Shown here one piece after another: positions 34,866 through 43,405 of a stretch of 64,000 nucleotides of DNA. The stretch spans positions 682,001 to 746,000 of the forward strand of contig NZ_NEVK01000006.1 in assembly GCF_002261265.1 (NCBI RefSeq), read 5' to 3'. The DNA is from Bordetella genomosp. 7 (GTDB lineage Bacteria > Pseudomonadota > Gammaproteobacteria > Burkholderiales > Burkholderiaceae_B). Positions within the stretch are counted from its first letter, which is position 1, and every line of letters starts with the position of its first letter. Both the position numbers and the translations under genes were made by a program. The notes beneath the pieces were generated by a model. That model was not told the DNA's origin. It made no database searches and worked only from the letters and a program-made list of their open reading frames with translations.

Positions 34866-36374
34866 ATGGCCACGTCCGCAGACAACCTCGGCACCGTGCT
34901 CGACGCTACCGCACTGGCGGCGCCGGATCGGATAGCGCTGGTCGACCTCGACGCCGGCGAATCCGCCCGGACCTGGACCTACGCGCAGTTGCGAGCGGCG
35001 GCCTGCCGCGTGGCCACGGCAATGCGCGCGCGCGGCTACGCGCCGGGCGACCGCATTGCCATCGTCGCGGCGAACTCGGCGCACTACCTGGCGGCGCTGC
35101 TGGGCATCCAGCGCGCCGGCCTGGTGCCCGTGCCGGTGAATTTCAAGTTTCCGCCCGAGACCATCGCCTATATCCTGCGCGACAGCGGATCCAGGCTGGT
35201 GCTGCACGACGCCGCGCGAGCGGGCGGCATTCCCGCAGATATCGAGGCGTTGCCGATCGATGGCGCCAGCTGGACCGGTCAGCCCGACGACGGCGTGGCG
35301 CCTGTCGCCCCGGCAGCGGACGATCTGGCGCTGATGCTGTATACGTCCGGATCGACCGGCCGCCCCAAAGGCGTGCGCCTGACGCACGCGGGGCAATACT
35401 GGACTGTGCGCATGCGCCAGTCCGCCACGCCGCTCGATGACGAGCGCACATTGATCGCGGCGCCGCTCTATCACATGAACGCGCTGGCGCTGTCTCTGCT
35501 CGTGCTCGCCTGCGGGGCCAGCGCGGTGCTGTTGCCGCAGTTCCAGGCACAGGCCTACATACGCGCCATTGAACGCTATCGCGTCACCTGGCTGACCGCC
35601 GTGCCGCCGATGATCGCGATGATGCTGCGCGAACATGACCTCCTGACTGCCACCGACCTGTCGTCGGTGCGGGCCATACGCATGGGCTCGGCGCCCGTCA
35701 GCGCGAGCCTGTGGCAGCAGATCCGCGAGATGCTGCCCAATGCGCGCATCATCAACGCCTACGGCACAACCGAGGGCGGCCCCGTCGTGTTCGGGCCGCA
35801 TCCGGACGGCCTGCCCACTCCCCCCGCATCGGTAGGCTATCCGCATCCCGCAGTGCGGGTGCGGCTGAGCCAGGGCCCCGAAGACGGCGACAACACCGGT
35901 GTGCTCGAACTGAAGAGCCCCGGCCTGATGCTGGGCTATCACCAGCGGCCCGACCTCGGCACGCCATTCACGGACGACGGGTATTACCGTACCGGCGACG
36001 TCTTTCATCGTGACGCCGACGGGTTCTATACCTTCATGGGCCGGCGCGACGACATGTTCGTGTCCGGCGGCGAGAACATCTATCCCGCCGAAGTCGAGCG
36101 CATGCTCGAACGGCACCCGGCAGTGCAGCAGGCCTGCGTGGTGCCCATAGACGACGATATCAAGGGCACCAAGCCGGTCGCCTTCATCGTGCTGCGGGCT
36201 GGCGCCGCCGCCGACGAAGCCGCGATCAAGCAGTTTGCCCTGGCCCATGCCCCGGCTTACCAGCATCCGCGGCACGTGTGGTTCGTCCCTGCGCTTCCGC
36301 TGGCCAGCACCAACAAAATCGACCGACCGGCGCTGGCGCGCATGGCTGCCGACTATATCCGCCGCGCGGCCTGA
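34866..36374 (+). CDS. AMP-dependent acyl-CoA ligase
   Basis: This 502-residue ANL-superfamily enzyme activates a carboxylic acid with ATP to an acyl-adenylate, then to acyl-CoA. The P-loop LMLYTSGSTGRPKGV is near residues 155-169, NAYGTTEGGPVVF gives the A5 motif, DGYYRTGDVF the A7 motif, GRRDDMFVSGGENIYPAEVE the hinge, and STNKIDRPAL near the end the A10 Lys. A CGGAG site precedes the ATG. It is probably the entry enzyme for the cluster's substrate; specificity (aromatic, fatty or other acid) is not evident. Confidence 0.92.
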   Translation: MATSADNLGTVLDATALAAPDRIALVDLDAGESARTWTYAQLRAAACRVATAMRARGYAPGDRIAIVAANSAHYLAALLGIQRAGLVPVPVNFKFPPETIAYILRDSGSRLVLHDAARAGGIPADIEALPIDGASWTGQPDDGVAPVAPAADDLALMLYTSGSTGRPKGVRLTHAGQYWTVRMRQSATPLDDERTLIAAPLYHMNALALSLLVLACGASAVLLPQFQAQAYIRAIERYRVTWLTAVPPMIAMMLREHDLLTATDLSSVRAIRMGSAPVSASLWQQIREMLPNARIINAYGTTEGGPVVFGPHPDGLPTPPASVGYPHPAVRVRLSQGPEDGDNTGVLELKSPGLMLGYHQRPDLGTPFTDDGYYRTGDVFHRDADGFYTFMGRRDDMFVSGGENIYPAEVERMLERHPAVQQACVVPIDDDIKGTKPVAFIVLRAGAAADEAAIKQFALAHAPAYQHPRHVWFVPALPLASTNKIDRPALARMAADYIRRAA

Positions 36375-36401
36375 CGCCCGCGGCAATCACAGGAAAATCG
36401 C

Positions 36402-37481
36402 ATGAAAAACATCCGCCATCTATTGCGCGCCGCTTGCTGCGCGGCGCTGGGCCTGGCTGCCGGCGGCGCACATGGCGCCGACGATGTCACCGTGGCACTG
36501 GCCATCCCACCCGCCGTGCACGACGGCGCGCCCTATGCGGCAGCCGAGGCGCTGGGCTTCTTCAAGCAGGAAGACCTCAACGTCCGGACCATCGTATTCC
36601 AGGGCGCGGGCGCCCTGTTGCCGCAGGTGGCCAACAAGCGTGTCACGCTGGGCTACCCCACGTCGGAACCGGTGATCTCCAGCTACTTCAACAGCAAGAA
36701 CCCGTTGCCGCTGCGCTATTTCTACAACGGCGTGCCCACCAACACCATGGAGTTCGCGGTGCTGGCCGACGGCCCCATCCAGTCGCTGGCCGACCTCGAA
36801 GGCAAGACTGTCGGCGTCGGCGCGCTGACCTGGGGCACCATTCCGGGCGGCCGCGCCGCGCTGCGCACCGCCGGCCTGCAGCCGGGCCAGAACGTGGAAT
36901 ACGTGGCGGTCGGCGCCCTGGCGGCGGGCTTCCAGGCGCTGCGCACGGGCCAGGTCGATGCACTGAATTTCAACAGCAGCTGGCACGACATGCTGGAAAT
37001 GTCGGGCACCAAGATCCGCCGCATCGGCTATCCCGCAGTCTTCAGCGAAACGGCCGGCAACGGCTTCATCGCGCACCAGGACACGTACCGCGACCAGCCC
37101 GACCTGCTGGTTCGTTTCGCCCGGGCCTACACCAAGGGGCAGATCGCCTGCGAGGCCAACCCGCGCTTCTGCGTCCAGGCCTATTGGCGCGCGCACCCCG
37201 AAACCCGCCCGGCCCAGAACGAGGCCGCCGAACTGGAAAAGAACAGCACGCTGCTGGCGCGCCGCCTCGCGCGCGTACTGCACAAGCCCGACGGCACGGC
37301 GCGCGTGCCGGGCCAGTACGACATCGCCGCCATCCGCGCCGGTATCGAGGCCATGCACGCCGCCGGCGAGTATCCGTCTGCAGAGGTTCCGGTCGAGGCC
37401 ATCTTCTCGAATGACCTGATCGCACAGATCAACGACTTCGATGCCCAGGCCGTGCGCGCACAGGCCAAGGAGCAGCAATGA
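36402..37481 (+). CDS. ABC solute-binding protein, SsuA/TauA-like (second importer)
   Basis: This 359-residue protein has a signal peptide of about 25 residues (ALGLAAGGAHG) and the NMT1/SsuA layout: AIPPAVHDGAPYAAAEALGFFKQEDLNV, VNKRVTLGYPTSEPVI-like sequence, GKTVGVGALTWG. It is about 30 residues longer than the first binding protein of the cluster and only distantly like it, so the two importers probably see different ligands. The gene ends in an ATGA overlap with the BAAT-fold gene. Confidence 0.9.
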   Translation: MKNIRHLLRAACCAALGLAAGGAHGADDVTVALAIPPAVHDGAPYAAAEALGFFKQEDLNVRTIVFQGAGALLPQVANKRVTLGYPTSEPVISSYFNSKNPLPLRYFYNGVPTNTMEFAVLADGPIQSLADLEGKTVGVGALTWGTIPGGRAALRTAGLQPGQNVEYVAVGALAAGFQALRTGQVDALNFNSSWHDMLEMSGTKIRRIGYPAVFSETAGNGFIAHQDTYRDQPDLLVRFARAYTKGQIACEANPRFCVQAYWRAHPETRPAQNEAAELEKNSTLLARRLARVLHKPDGTARVPGQYDIAAIRAGIEAMHAAGEYPSAEVPVEAIFSNDLIAQINDFDAQAVRAQAKEQQ

Positions 37482-38773
37482 TCCAGGCCGGCTCCGCCAG
37501 TTTGCAGATCACGCCCGCCGATGCCCTGATCGACATGCCGCGGCGCATCGTGGCCAGCGGCCTGCCCGCGGGCACCGCGCATGTCACCGCCACGCTGCAG
37601 CATCCCGATGGCAGCCGCTGGCGCAGCACTGCCGATTTCGAGGTCGGGGCCGACGGCGTGCTGGACCTGGATGCCCGCGCCCCGCTGCGCGGCGACTGGG
37701 ACGTGGCCGACGCCATGGCCGTGGTCTGGGCCATGCGCCGCGAAGCCGCGCCCACCGCTGCCGAACTCAGTGAAGAAACGGCCGCACTGCAGATCGTGGT
37801 CGAGGTCGTCGCAGGCCCGCAACGCCTGGAGGCCAGCTTTGTACAACGCTACGAAAGCGCAGGCGTCTCGCGCAGCGAGCTGCGCGGCGAGATCTCCGGC
37901 ACGCTGTTCACGCCCGCCACACCCGGGCCTCATCCTGCCATCGTCGTCATGAATGGCTCGGGCGGCGGCATCCCGCGCCAGCGCGCGGCGCTCTACGCCG
38001 CGCACGGCTACCTGGCGCTGGCGCTGGGCTATTTCAAGGCGCCCGGCCGTCCCGACTATATCTCCGAGACCCCGCTCGAATATTTCGAGCAGGCGTTGCA
38101 ATGGCTGCACCGCACCCATGCGCCGCGGCGCGGCTTTGTCGCGGTCACGGGCCAATCGCGCGGCGGCGAATTGTCGCTGCTGCTGGGCTCGCGCTTTCCC
38201 CGCCTGGTGAGCGCGGTGATCGCCTACGTGCCGAGTTCGGTCGTGCACGGCAGTTTGCGCGCCGGCCGGCCGGGCCAGGCGCCCGACGCCCCGGTATGGA
38301 CCTGGCAGGGCGAACCACTGCGCAACGTCTGGCAGGACAACCCCAACGCTGACTGGACCGCCTTCCTGCAGGCGCCTCCTGACGGCGCCCCGGTGCGCCA
38401 GGAACCCGCCTTCCGCACCGCCATGACGCACGCACCCAGTGTCGCGGCCGCTCGCGTTCCGGTCGAGCAGATTGCAGGCCCGGTCATGCTGGTGTCGGGC
38501 ACCGACGACGGGTTCTGGCCATCGGCCGAGTACTCGCAACAGATCGCCGCCACGCTGCACGCGCACGGCCATCAATGGGCCGTGGAACACGTGCGCTGCG
38601 AAGGCGCAGGCCACGCCATCGGCGTGCCGCACCACCCGGCCACGCTGATCGCCAAGCCGCATCCCGTGGCGGGGCTGGTGCTCAGCGGCGGAGGCACCGC
38701 CCGGGCCAACGCGCACGCCAACCGCAGCGCCTGGACGGCAGTACTGCGCTTTCTTCGCGAGGCATCTGCATGA
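37478..38773 (+). CDS. BAAT-fold acyl-CoA thioesterase/N-acyltransferase-like protein
   Basis: This 431-residue protein has both parts of the bile acid-CoA:amino acid N-acyltransferase/acyl-CoA thioesterase family. The N-terminal beta-sandwich spans about 1-130; the alpha/beta-hydrolase half opens FTPATPGPHPAIVVMNGSGGG. The nucleophile is Ser227 in GQSRGGEL; the acid is probably the Asp in SGTDDGFWPS and the base the His in GAGHAIGVP. In animals the family conjugates acyl-CoA to glycine or taurine or hydrolyses it. A Ser nucleophile favours hydrolysis. It sits between binding protein and ATPase of the second importer with four-base overlaps on both sides, so catalysis and import are tightly linked. 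Confidence 0.85.
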   Translation: MIQAGSASLQITPADALIDMPRRIVASGLPAGTAHVTATLQHPDGSRWRSTADFEVGADGVLDLDARAPLRGDWDVADAMAVVWAMRREAAPTAAELSEETAALQIVVEVVAGPQRLEASFVQRYESAGVSRSELRGEISGTLFTPATPGPHPAIVVMNGSGGGIPRQRAALYAAHGYLALALGYFKAPGRPDYISETPLEYFEQALQWLHRTHAPRRGFVAVTGQSRGGELSLLLGSRFPRLVSAVIAYVPSSVVHGSLRAGRPGQAPDAPVWTWQGEPLRNVWQDNPNADWTAFLQAPPDGAPVRQEPAFRTAMTHAPSVAAARVPVEQIAGPVMLVSGTDDGFWPSAEYSQQIAATLHAHGHQWAVEHVRCEGAGHAIGVPHHPATLIAKPHPVAGLVLSGGGTARANAHANRSAWTAVLRFLREASA

Positions 38774-39528
38774 GCCTGGACCTGCACCTGGACGGCGTGC
38801 AGCTGGTCTACCCCACCCGCCGGGGCGATATCGACGCGCTGGGCCCCATCGACCTGGACGTACGGGCGGGCGAGTTCGTCGCCGTGCTGGGGCCGTCGGG
38901 CTGCGGCAAGTCGACGCTGGTAAAGCTCGCCTCGGGCCTGCTCGGCCCCAGCGCGGGCGAAGTCAAGCTGGGAGGCCAGCCCGTCACCGGCCCCAGCCGG
39001 CGCACCGGAGTGGTGTTTCAGAAGCCCAACCTGCTGCCCTGGAAAACCGTGGCGCAGAACGTGCTGCTGCCCGCGCGCACCCTGGGCCTGCCGGCCGCGC
39101 CCGCGGCGGCGCGCATGCGCGAGCTGCTGAAGCTGGTCGGCCTGGACGGGTTCGCCGACAACTATCCGTACGAACTGTCGGGCGGCATGCAGCAGCGCGT
39201 GGGCATCGCCCGCATGTTGCTGTCCGACCCCGACGTGCTGTTGATGGATGAACCCTTTGCAGCCCTGGACGCCCTGACCCGCGAATTGCTCACGCTGGAA
39301 CTGCAGCGCATCTGGAGCCAGTCGCGCAAATCGGTGCTGTTTATCACGCACAGCATTCCCGAAGCCGTGTTCCTTGCCGACCGCATCATCGTGCTGTCGC
39401 CGCGCCCCGGGCGCATCGTCGAAGATTTCCGTCCCGGACTGGCGCGCCCGCGCACACCCGACACTCTCGGCCAAGCCGATTTCAACGAGGCCTGCCAGCA
39501 CCTGCGGCAGCATTTCCTGCATGTCTGA
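38770..39528 (+). CDS. NitT/TauT-type ABC ATPase (second importer)
   Basis: This 252-residue ATPase has Walker A GPSGCGKST at about 42-50, TGVVFQKPNLLPWKTVAQNV, signature LSGGMQQRVGIARML and Walker B VLLMDEPFAALD, as in SsuB/TauB/ThiY-type systems. The start overlaps the BAAT-fold gene stop by four bases and its end overlaps the permease by eight. It belongs with the SsuA-like protein at 36.4 kb and the permease that follows. Confidence 0.92.
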   Translation: MSLDLHLDGVQLVYPTRRGDIDALGPIDLDVRAGEFVAVLGPSGCGKSTLVKLASGLLGPSAGEVKLGGQPVTGPSRRTGVVFQKPNLLPWKTVAQNVLLPARTLGLPAAPAAARMRELLKLVGLDGFADNYPYELSGGMQQRVGIARMLLSDPDVLLMDEPFAALDALTRELLTLELQRIWSQSRKSVLFITHSIPEAVFLADRIIVLSPRPGRIVEDFRPGLARPRTPDTLGQADFNEACQHLRQHFLHV

Positions 39529-40333
39529 TCCCATCACCCGTCCTGCCCGGGGGCGCCGGCCGCGCCTGCCCGCTGCCGCCTATCCCCTGATCAGCCTGAC
39601 CGTTCTGGTACTGGCCTGGGACATGGCCATACGCCTGTTTGCCATTCCCGACTATCTGCTTCCCACCCCGGGCGCCGTGTTCGACGCGCTGGCGCAGGGT
39701 TTCGCCAGCGGCGCACTGTGGCCGCATATCGGCGCCACGCTGGCCGAAGCGCTGTACGGCTACGCGGTGGGCTGCGGCCTGGCCATCGTGTTCGGCGCGC
39801 TGCTTGCCGAGTCGCGCACCTTCGAACGCTTCTGCTACCCCATCTTCCTGGGGTTGCAGGCCATGCCCAAGGTGGCGCTGGGCCCCATCATCCTCGTGTG
39901 GTTCGGATTCGGCATGAGCTCGAAGGTCGTCCTCGTGGCGCTGGTGTGCTTTTTCCCGCTGTTCGTCAACACAATCAACGGGATCAAGCGCATCGACCTC
40001 GAATTGCTGGATGCCTGCCGCGCCTACTCGGCCAGCCGGCTTTACCTGCTGCTGCACGTGAAGATTCCCGCCGCCGCCGGCGACATTTTCTCGGGCCTGC
40101 AGATCGGCGTATCGCTCGCGCTCATCGGCGCGGTGGTGGGAGAGTTCCTGTCTGCCCAGCAGGGCCTGGGTTACATGATCGCCTCGGCGTCGGTCAGCAT
40201 GAGCCTGTCCACGATGTTCGCCGGCGTATTCCTGCTGGCGGCGCTGGGGCTCTGCGGCTCGCTGCTGATGCGCCGCCTGCACCGGCGCGTGGTGTTCTGG
40301 GAAGGCGAAGCCCGGGCCCGCGACCGCGCCTGA
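39521..40333 (+). CDS. NitT/TauT-type ABC permease (second importer)
   Basis: A 270-residue permease with an Arg-rich N-terminus and six predicted helices. IPDYLLPTPGAVFDALAQG, LGPIILVWFGFGMSSKV and the EAA loop DACRAYSASRLYLLLHVKIP are typical of SsuC/TauC-like proteins. It is the last gene of the plus-strand cluster; a GC hairpin follows its stop after 11 bases. It completes the second importer. Confidence 0.92.
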   Translation: MSDPITRPARGRRPRLPAAAYPLISLTVLVLAWDMAIRLFAIPDYLLPTPGAVFDALAQGFASGALWPHIGATLAEALYGYAVGCGLAIVFGALLAESRTFERFCYPIFLGLQAMPKVALGPIILVWFGFGMSSKVVLVALVCFFPLFVNTINGIKRIDLELLDACRAYSASRLYLLLHVKIPAAAGDIFSGLQIGVSLALIGAVVGEFLSAQQGLGYMIASASVSMSLSTMFAGVFLLAALGLCGSLLMRRLHRRVVFWEGEARARDRA

Positions 40334-40344
40334 CACGCGCGTGC

Positions 40345-40362
40345 CGCGCCCCCGCGGGCGCG
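40345..40362. terminator. GC hairpin ending the dual-importer cluster
   Basis: CGCGCCC (40345-40351) pairs with GGGCGCG (40356-40362) around a four-base loop, shortly after the last permease stop. There is no T-tract, so it is only a candidate 3' end. Confidence 0.35.
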
Positions 40363-40490
40363 CCGGCGCCCTCGAAACGCTCTGCGCCCGAGGCCGGTAT
40401 ATATACGGGTTATCCCTGACAGAATAATGTCGAAAGCGGCGCCGCCTGCACGTCGTGTCGGTACATCCACTCTTTCAGAAGGTGCCTGTC

Positions 40491-40934
40491 ATGCCTGCCG
40501 GAACCGTACAACTCCACCGTATCCTGCGCGCCGCCCCGGAGCGCGTCTACCGTGCTTTCCTTGAAGCAGACGCCCTGGCCAAATGGTTGCCGCCCTATGG
40601 CTATACCTGTCAGGTCCATCACCTGGACGCCCGGGTAGGCGGCGGCCACAAGATGTCGTTTCGCAATTTCGGCACCGGGCAAGGCCATTCGTTCGGTGGC
40701 GAATATCTGGAACTCGTGCCCCACGAGACAATCCGCTACACCGACAAATTCGACGAAGGCCTGCCGGGCACGATGCACGTCACCGTGTCGCTCCGGGCCG
40801 TTTCCTGCGGCACTGAACTGAGCATCACGCAGGAAGGCATCCCCGAGGAAATCCCCACCGAAATGTGCTACCTGGGGTGGCAGGAATCGCTGCGGCAGCT
40901 GGCAAGACTCGTGGAGCCCGATATTGCCGAATAA
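40491..40934 (+). CDS. SRPBCC/AHSA1-type protein
   Basis: This 147-residue protein has the START-like helix-grip fold: VQLHRILRAAPERVYRAFLEADALAKWLPP, then YLELVPHETIRYTDKFD and GTELSITQEGIPEEIP...LGWQESLRQLARLVEP. AHSA1-type members bind hydrophobic ligands; many have no known role. I start at ATG 40491, which has AGAAGG seven bases upstream, rather than a GTG 12 codons earlier. It is separated from the ABC cluster by 157 bases and followed by an alpha/beta hydrolase after 82 bases. Confidence 0.88.
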   Translation: MPAGTVQLHRILRAAPERVYRAFLEADALAKWLPPYGYTCQVHHLDARVGGGHKMSFRNFGTGQGHSFGGEYLELVPHETIRYTDKFDEGLPGTMHVTVSLRAVSCGTELSITQEGIPEEIPTEMCYLGWQESLRQLARLVEPDIAE

Positions 40935-41016
40935 GGCCGAGGCCCGGCATGCGCGCCCGGCTGGTTATGATCGGCATTACGTCCATCACCAGCCAAGGTT
41001 GCAGTTGGAAAAACGC

Positions 41017-41796
41017 ATGCCCACCGTCATCACCGAGGAATACCACGTCGACGCCGGCCCCGGCCGGCTTTATGTCCGCCGCTGGCAGCCCGCCACGCCC
41101 GCCTCGCCACCGCCGGCCATCGTGTTGTTCCACGATTCGCTGGGCTGCGTGGAGCTGTGGCGCGACTTTCCCGGGCGGCTGGCGCACGCCACCGGGCGGC
41201 CCGTGGTGGCCTACGACCGCCTGGGCTTTGGCAAGTCCGACCCGAACCCAGGCACGCTCGACATGGATTTCGTCGAACAGGAAGCGCGCCACGGTTTTGC
41301 CGCCGTGCGCGAGGCCTTGCGGCTCGAGGAATTCGTGGCCCTGGGCCACAGCGTCGGCGGCGGCATGGCCCTGGCAAGCGCCGTGGAACATGCGGCGCGC
41401 TGCCGCGCGCTCATCACCGAATCGGCGCAGATGTTCACCGAAGAACATACGCTGGCCGGCATCCGGCAAGCGCGCAGCGACTTCGCACAGCCCGGCCAGG
41501 TCGATCGCCTGAAGAAATACCATGGCGAGAAAGCGCCATGGGTACTCAGCGCCTGGACCGATACCTGGCTGTCGCCCGGCTTTGCCGACTGGCGGCTCGA
41601 TGACTGTCTGCGCGCAGTGCGTTGCCCCGTGCTGGCGTTGCATGGCGACAATGACGAATACGGGTCGCTCGCGCACCCGCAGCGCATGCAGGCACTGGCT
41701 GGCGCACAGGCGGTCATACTGCAGGATTGCGGCCACGTCCCGCACCGCGAAATGCCCGACACCGTCATCGCGCACATCGCGGGCTGGCTGAAGTAG
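41017..41796 (+). CDS. Alpha/beta hydrolase
   Basis: This 259-residue hydrolase has the nucleophile Ser112 in LGHSVGGGM, the oxyanion region FHDSLGCVELW, the probable acid Asp in LHGDNDEYG and the base His in DCGHVPHRE. VVAYDRLGFGKSD is a typical conserved loop. There is no signal peptide. The ATG at 41017 is preceded by TTGGAAAAACGC, a moderate site. It is convergent with the XRE-cupin gene with a single base between stops. Substrate class (ester, lactone or C-C bond) is not evident. Confidence 0.87.
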   Translation: MPTVITEEYHVDAGPGRLYVRRWQPATPASPPPAIVLFHDSLGCVELWRDFPGRLAHATGRPVVAYDRLGFGKSDPNPGTLDMDFVEQEARHGFAAVREALRLEEFVALGHSVGGGMALASAVEHAARCRALITESAQMFTEEHTLAGIRQARSDFAQPGQVDRLKKYHGEKAPWVLSAWTDTWLSPGFADWRLDDCLRAVRCPVLALHGDNDEYGSLAHPQRMQALAGAQAVILQDCGHVPHREMPDTVIAHIAGWLK

Positions 41797-41797
41797 T

Positions 41798-42448
41798 TCA
41801 GCCTCGGCGCCGCGCGGCCTGGGCCACGTCCACGCCGCGCTCGGGCACATCCGTACATACGGCCAGCACACGCGCCGGGGCCTTGCTGGTAGACAGATAG
41901 ACGTGGCCCACCGAACTGTCGAAATACGCGGCCTCATTGCGCTTGAGGCGGATTTCCTGGCCGTTCTCGAACACCAGGCGAATGGCGCCCGACAGCACAT
42001 AGGCGAACTCCTGGCCTGGATGCCGGATGTACTCCGAAAACTCATCCAGGCTGCGCGAGAACACTGTCGCCACGATGGGCGTCATGTCCTTGCCCGAAAT
42101 TTCGCTGAAGAAGAACTGATGCCGGTAGGTGGCCGTCTGGTAGTCGCGCTGCTCCTGCGAGCTGGCCTTGATCACGGTGCCGTTGAGCCGGTTGGGGGCC
42201 TGCTCGCCCCCGGGCTGCAGCAACAGCGACATATCGACATCGAGCGCCAGGGCGATGGCCACGAACTTTTCGTAGCTCAGCGCCGTCTGTCCCAATTCCG
42301 CCTTCGACAAGGTAGACAACGCCACCCCCGACGAGTGGGACAGCTGCTTCAACGTAAACCCTTTTTCTTTGCGGATGGATCGCAGCCGGGCGCCCATGGC
42401 CTCTTTTGAGTAGCTTTTATGCGTGCCCGCCCCCATGCCCGACCCCAT
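41798..42448 (-). CDS. XRE-cupin regulator of the D-amino-acid cluster
   Basis: This 216-residue protein joins an N-terminal XRE helix-turn-helix (LRSIRKEKGFTLKQLSHSSGVALSTLSKAELGQ) to a C-terminal cupin sensor (IRHPGQEFAYVLSGAIRLVFENGQEIRLKRNEAAYFDSSVGH). Such regulators control amino-acid and polyamine catabolic operons and may bind a metal or the amino acid. ATG 42448 follows CGGAG with five-base spacing. It is the last gene of the minus-strand cluster, 16 bases after the carbamoylase gene, so it is probably autoregulated with it. Confidence 0.88.
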   Translation of the reverse strand: MGSGMGAGTHKSYSKEAMGARLRSIRKEKGFTLKQLSHSSGVALSTLSKAELGQTALSYEKFVAIALALDVDMSLLLQPGGEQAPNRLNGTVIKASSQEQRDYQTATYRHQFFFSEISGKDMTPIVATVFSRSLDEFSEYIRHPGQEFAYVLSGAIRLVFENGQEIRLKRNEAAYFDSSVGHVYLSTSKAPARVLAVCTDVPERGVDVAQAARRRG

Positions 42449-42464
42449 CCGCACTCCGTATGGT

Positions 42465-43385
42465 TTACAACGGCTGCCGGCTGGCGCCGACTCTTTCGAC
42501 GATGGCACGATAGTGCTCCGGCCGCCGATGCCGCTCGAAATAAAATATGTTACTCCGGTAGCCGTCGGCCAGCGTCATATCGCATACATAGTTGATGACT
42601 TCATCGTCTTCGGAAAGCGCCTGGACGGCGATTTCGCCGGTGGGCGCCACGATGCACGAGCCGCCGATCATATGGATGCCTTCTTCTACGCCGGCCTTGG
42701 CCGCGGCGGCGATCCAGCAGGTGTTCTGGTAGGCAGAGGCCTGCAGCGAAAGATGGTTGTGATGGCCCGGCAGGTGCCGTGGCTCGCCCAGGCGCCCGTA
42801 TCCGGTGGGCGTGTTGTAACCCACCATGACCAGGTCCACGGCCTGCAGGCCCATGACCCGGTAAGTCTCGGGCCAGCGGCGATCGTTGCAGATGCACATG
42901 CCGATACGCATGTCGCCCGCGTCGAATACCGGAAAGCCCAGGTCGCCCACCTCGAAGTACTTCTTCTCCAGGTGCTGTATGGGATAGCCGTCCTGCGACT
43001 GCGCATCGCCCGGAATGTGGATCTTGCGATACTTGCCGATGATGGCGCCGTTGCCGTCCACCAGAATGCTGGTGTTGAACTGGCGATCGCCATCGAGTTC
43101 GGCGTAGCCCAGGTAGAACCCGACACCCAGCGTGCGCGCCAGGTCGAACAGCGGCCGGGTTTCCTTGCCCGGCATCTCGGTTTCGAAGAACCCGCGTATC
43201 TCTTGCGGATCGTCCATCTCCCAACGCGGAAAGAACGTGGTCAACGCCAGCTCGGGGAAAGTCACCCACCTGGCGCCGCGGCCGGCGGCGTCCTTGAGCA
43301 GGTCGCACAGGCGCGCAACCGTCTGCGCGCGCGTGTCCGCGCGCTGGATGGGGCCCATCTGGGCCACGGCGATATGCATCTTCAT
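42465..43385 (-). CDS. N-carbamoyl-D-amino acid hydrolase (D-carbamoylase)
   Basis: This 306-residue nitrilase-superfamily amidohydrolase closely resembles the Agrobacterium D-carbamoylase (304 residues): FPELALTTFFPRW, ETEMPG, LGYAELDGDRQFNTSILVD, GKYRKIHIPG, HLEKKYFEVGDLGFPVFD and CNDRRWPETYRVMGL. The catalytic triad is Glu45, Lys121 and Cys166. It hydrolyses N-carbamoyl-D-amino acids to the free D-amino acid, CO2 and ammonia. It follows the D-aminoacylase gene by 20 bases. The start is the ATG giving MKMHIAVAQ; starting two codons later is also possible. Confidence 0.92.
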   Translation of the reverse strand: MKMHIAVAQMGPIQRADTRAQTVARLCDLLKDAAGRGARWVTFPELALTTFFPRWEMDDPQEIRGFFETEMPGKETRPLFDLARTLGVGFYLGYAELDGDRQFNTSILVDGNGAIIGKYRKIHIPGDAQSQDGYPIQHLEKKYFEVGDLGFPVFDAGDMRIGMCICNDRRWPETYRVMGLQAVDLVMVGYNTPTGYGRLGEPRHLPGHHNHLSLQASAYQNTCWIAAAAKAGVEEGIHMIGGSCIVAPTGEIAVQALSEDDEVINYVCDMTLADGYRSNIFYFERHRRPEHYRAIVERVGASRQPL

Positions 43386-43405
43386 CTGTAGGTTCCTCGA
43401 GCCAG

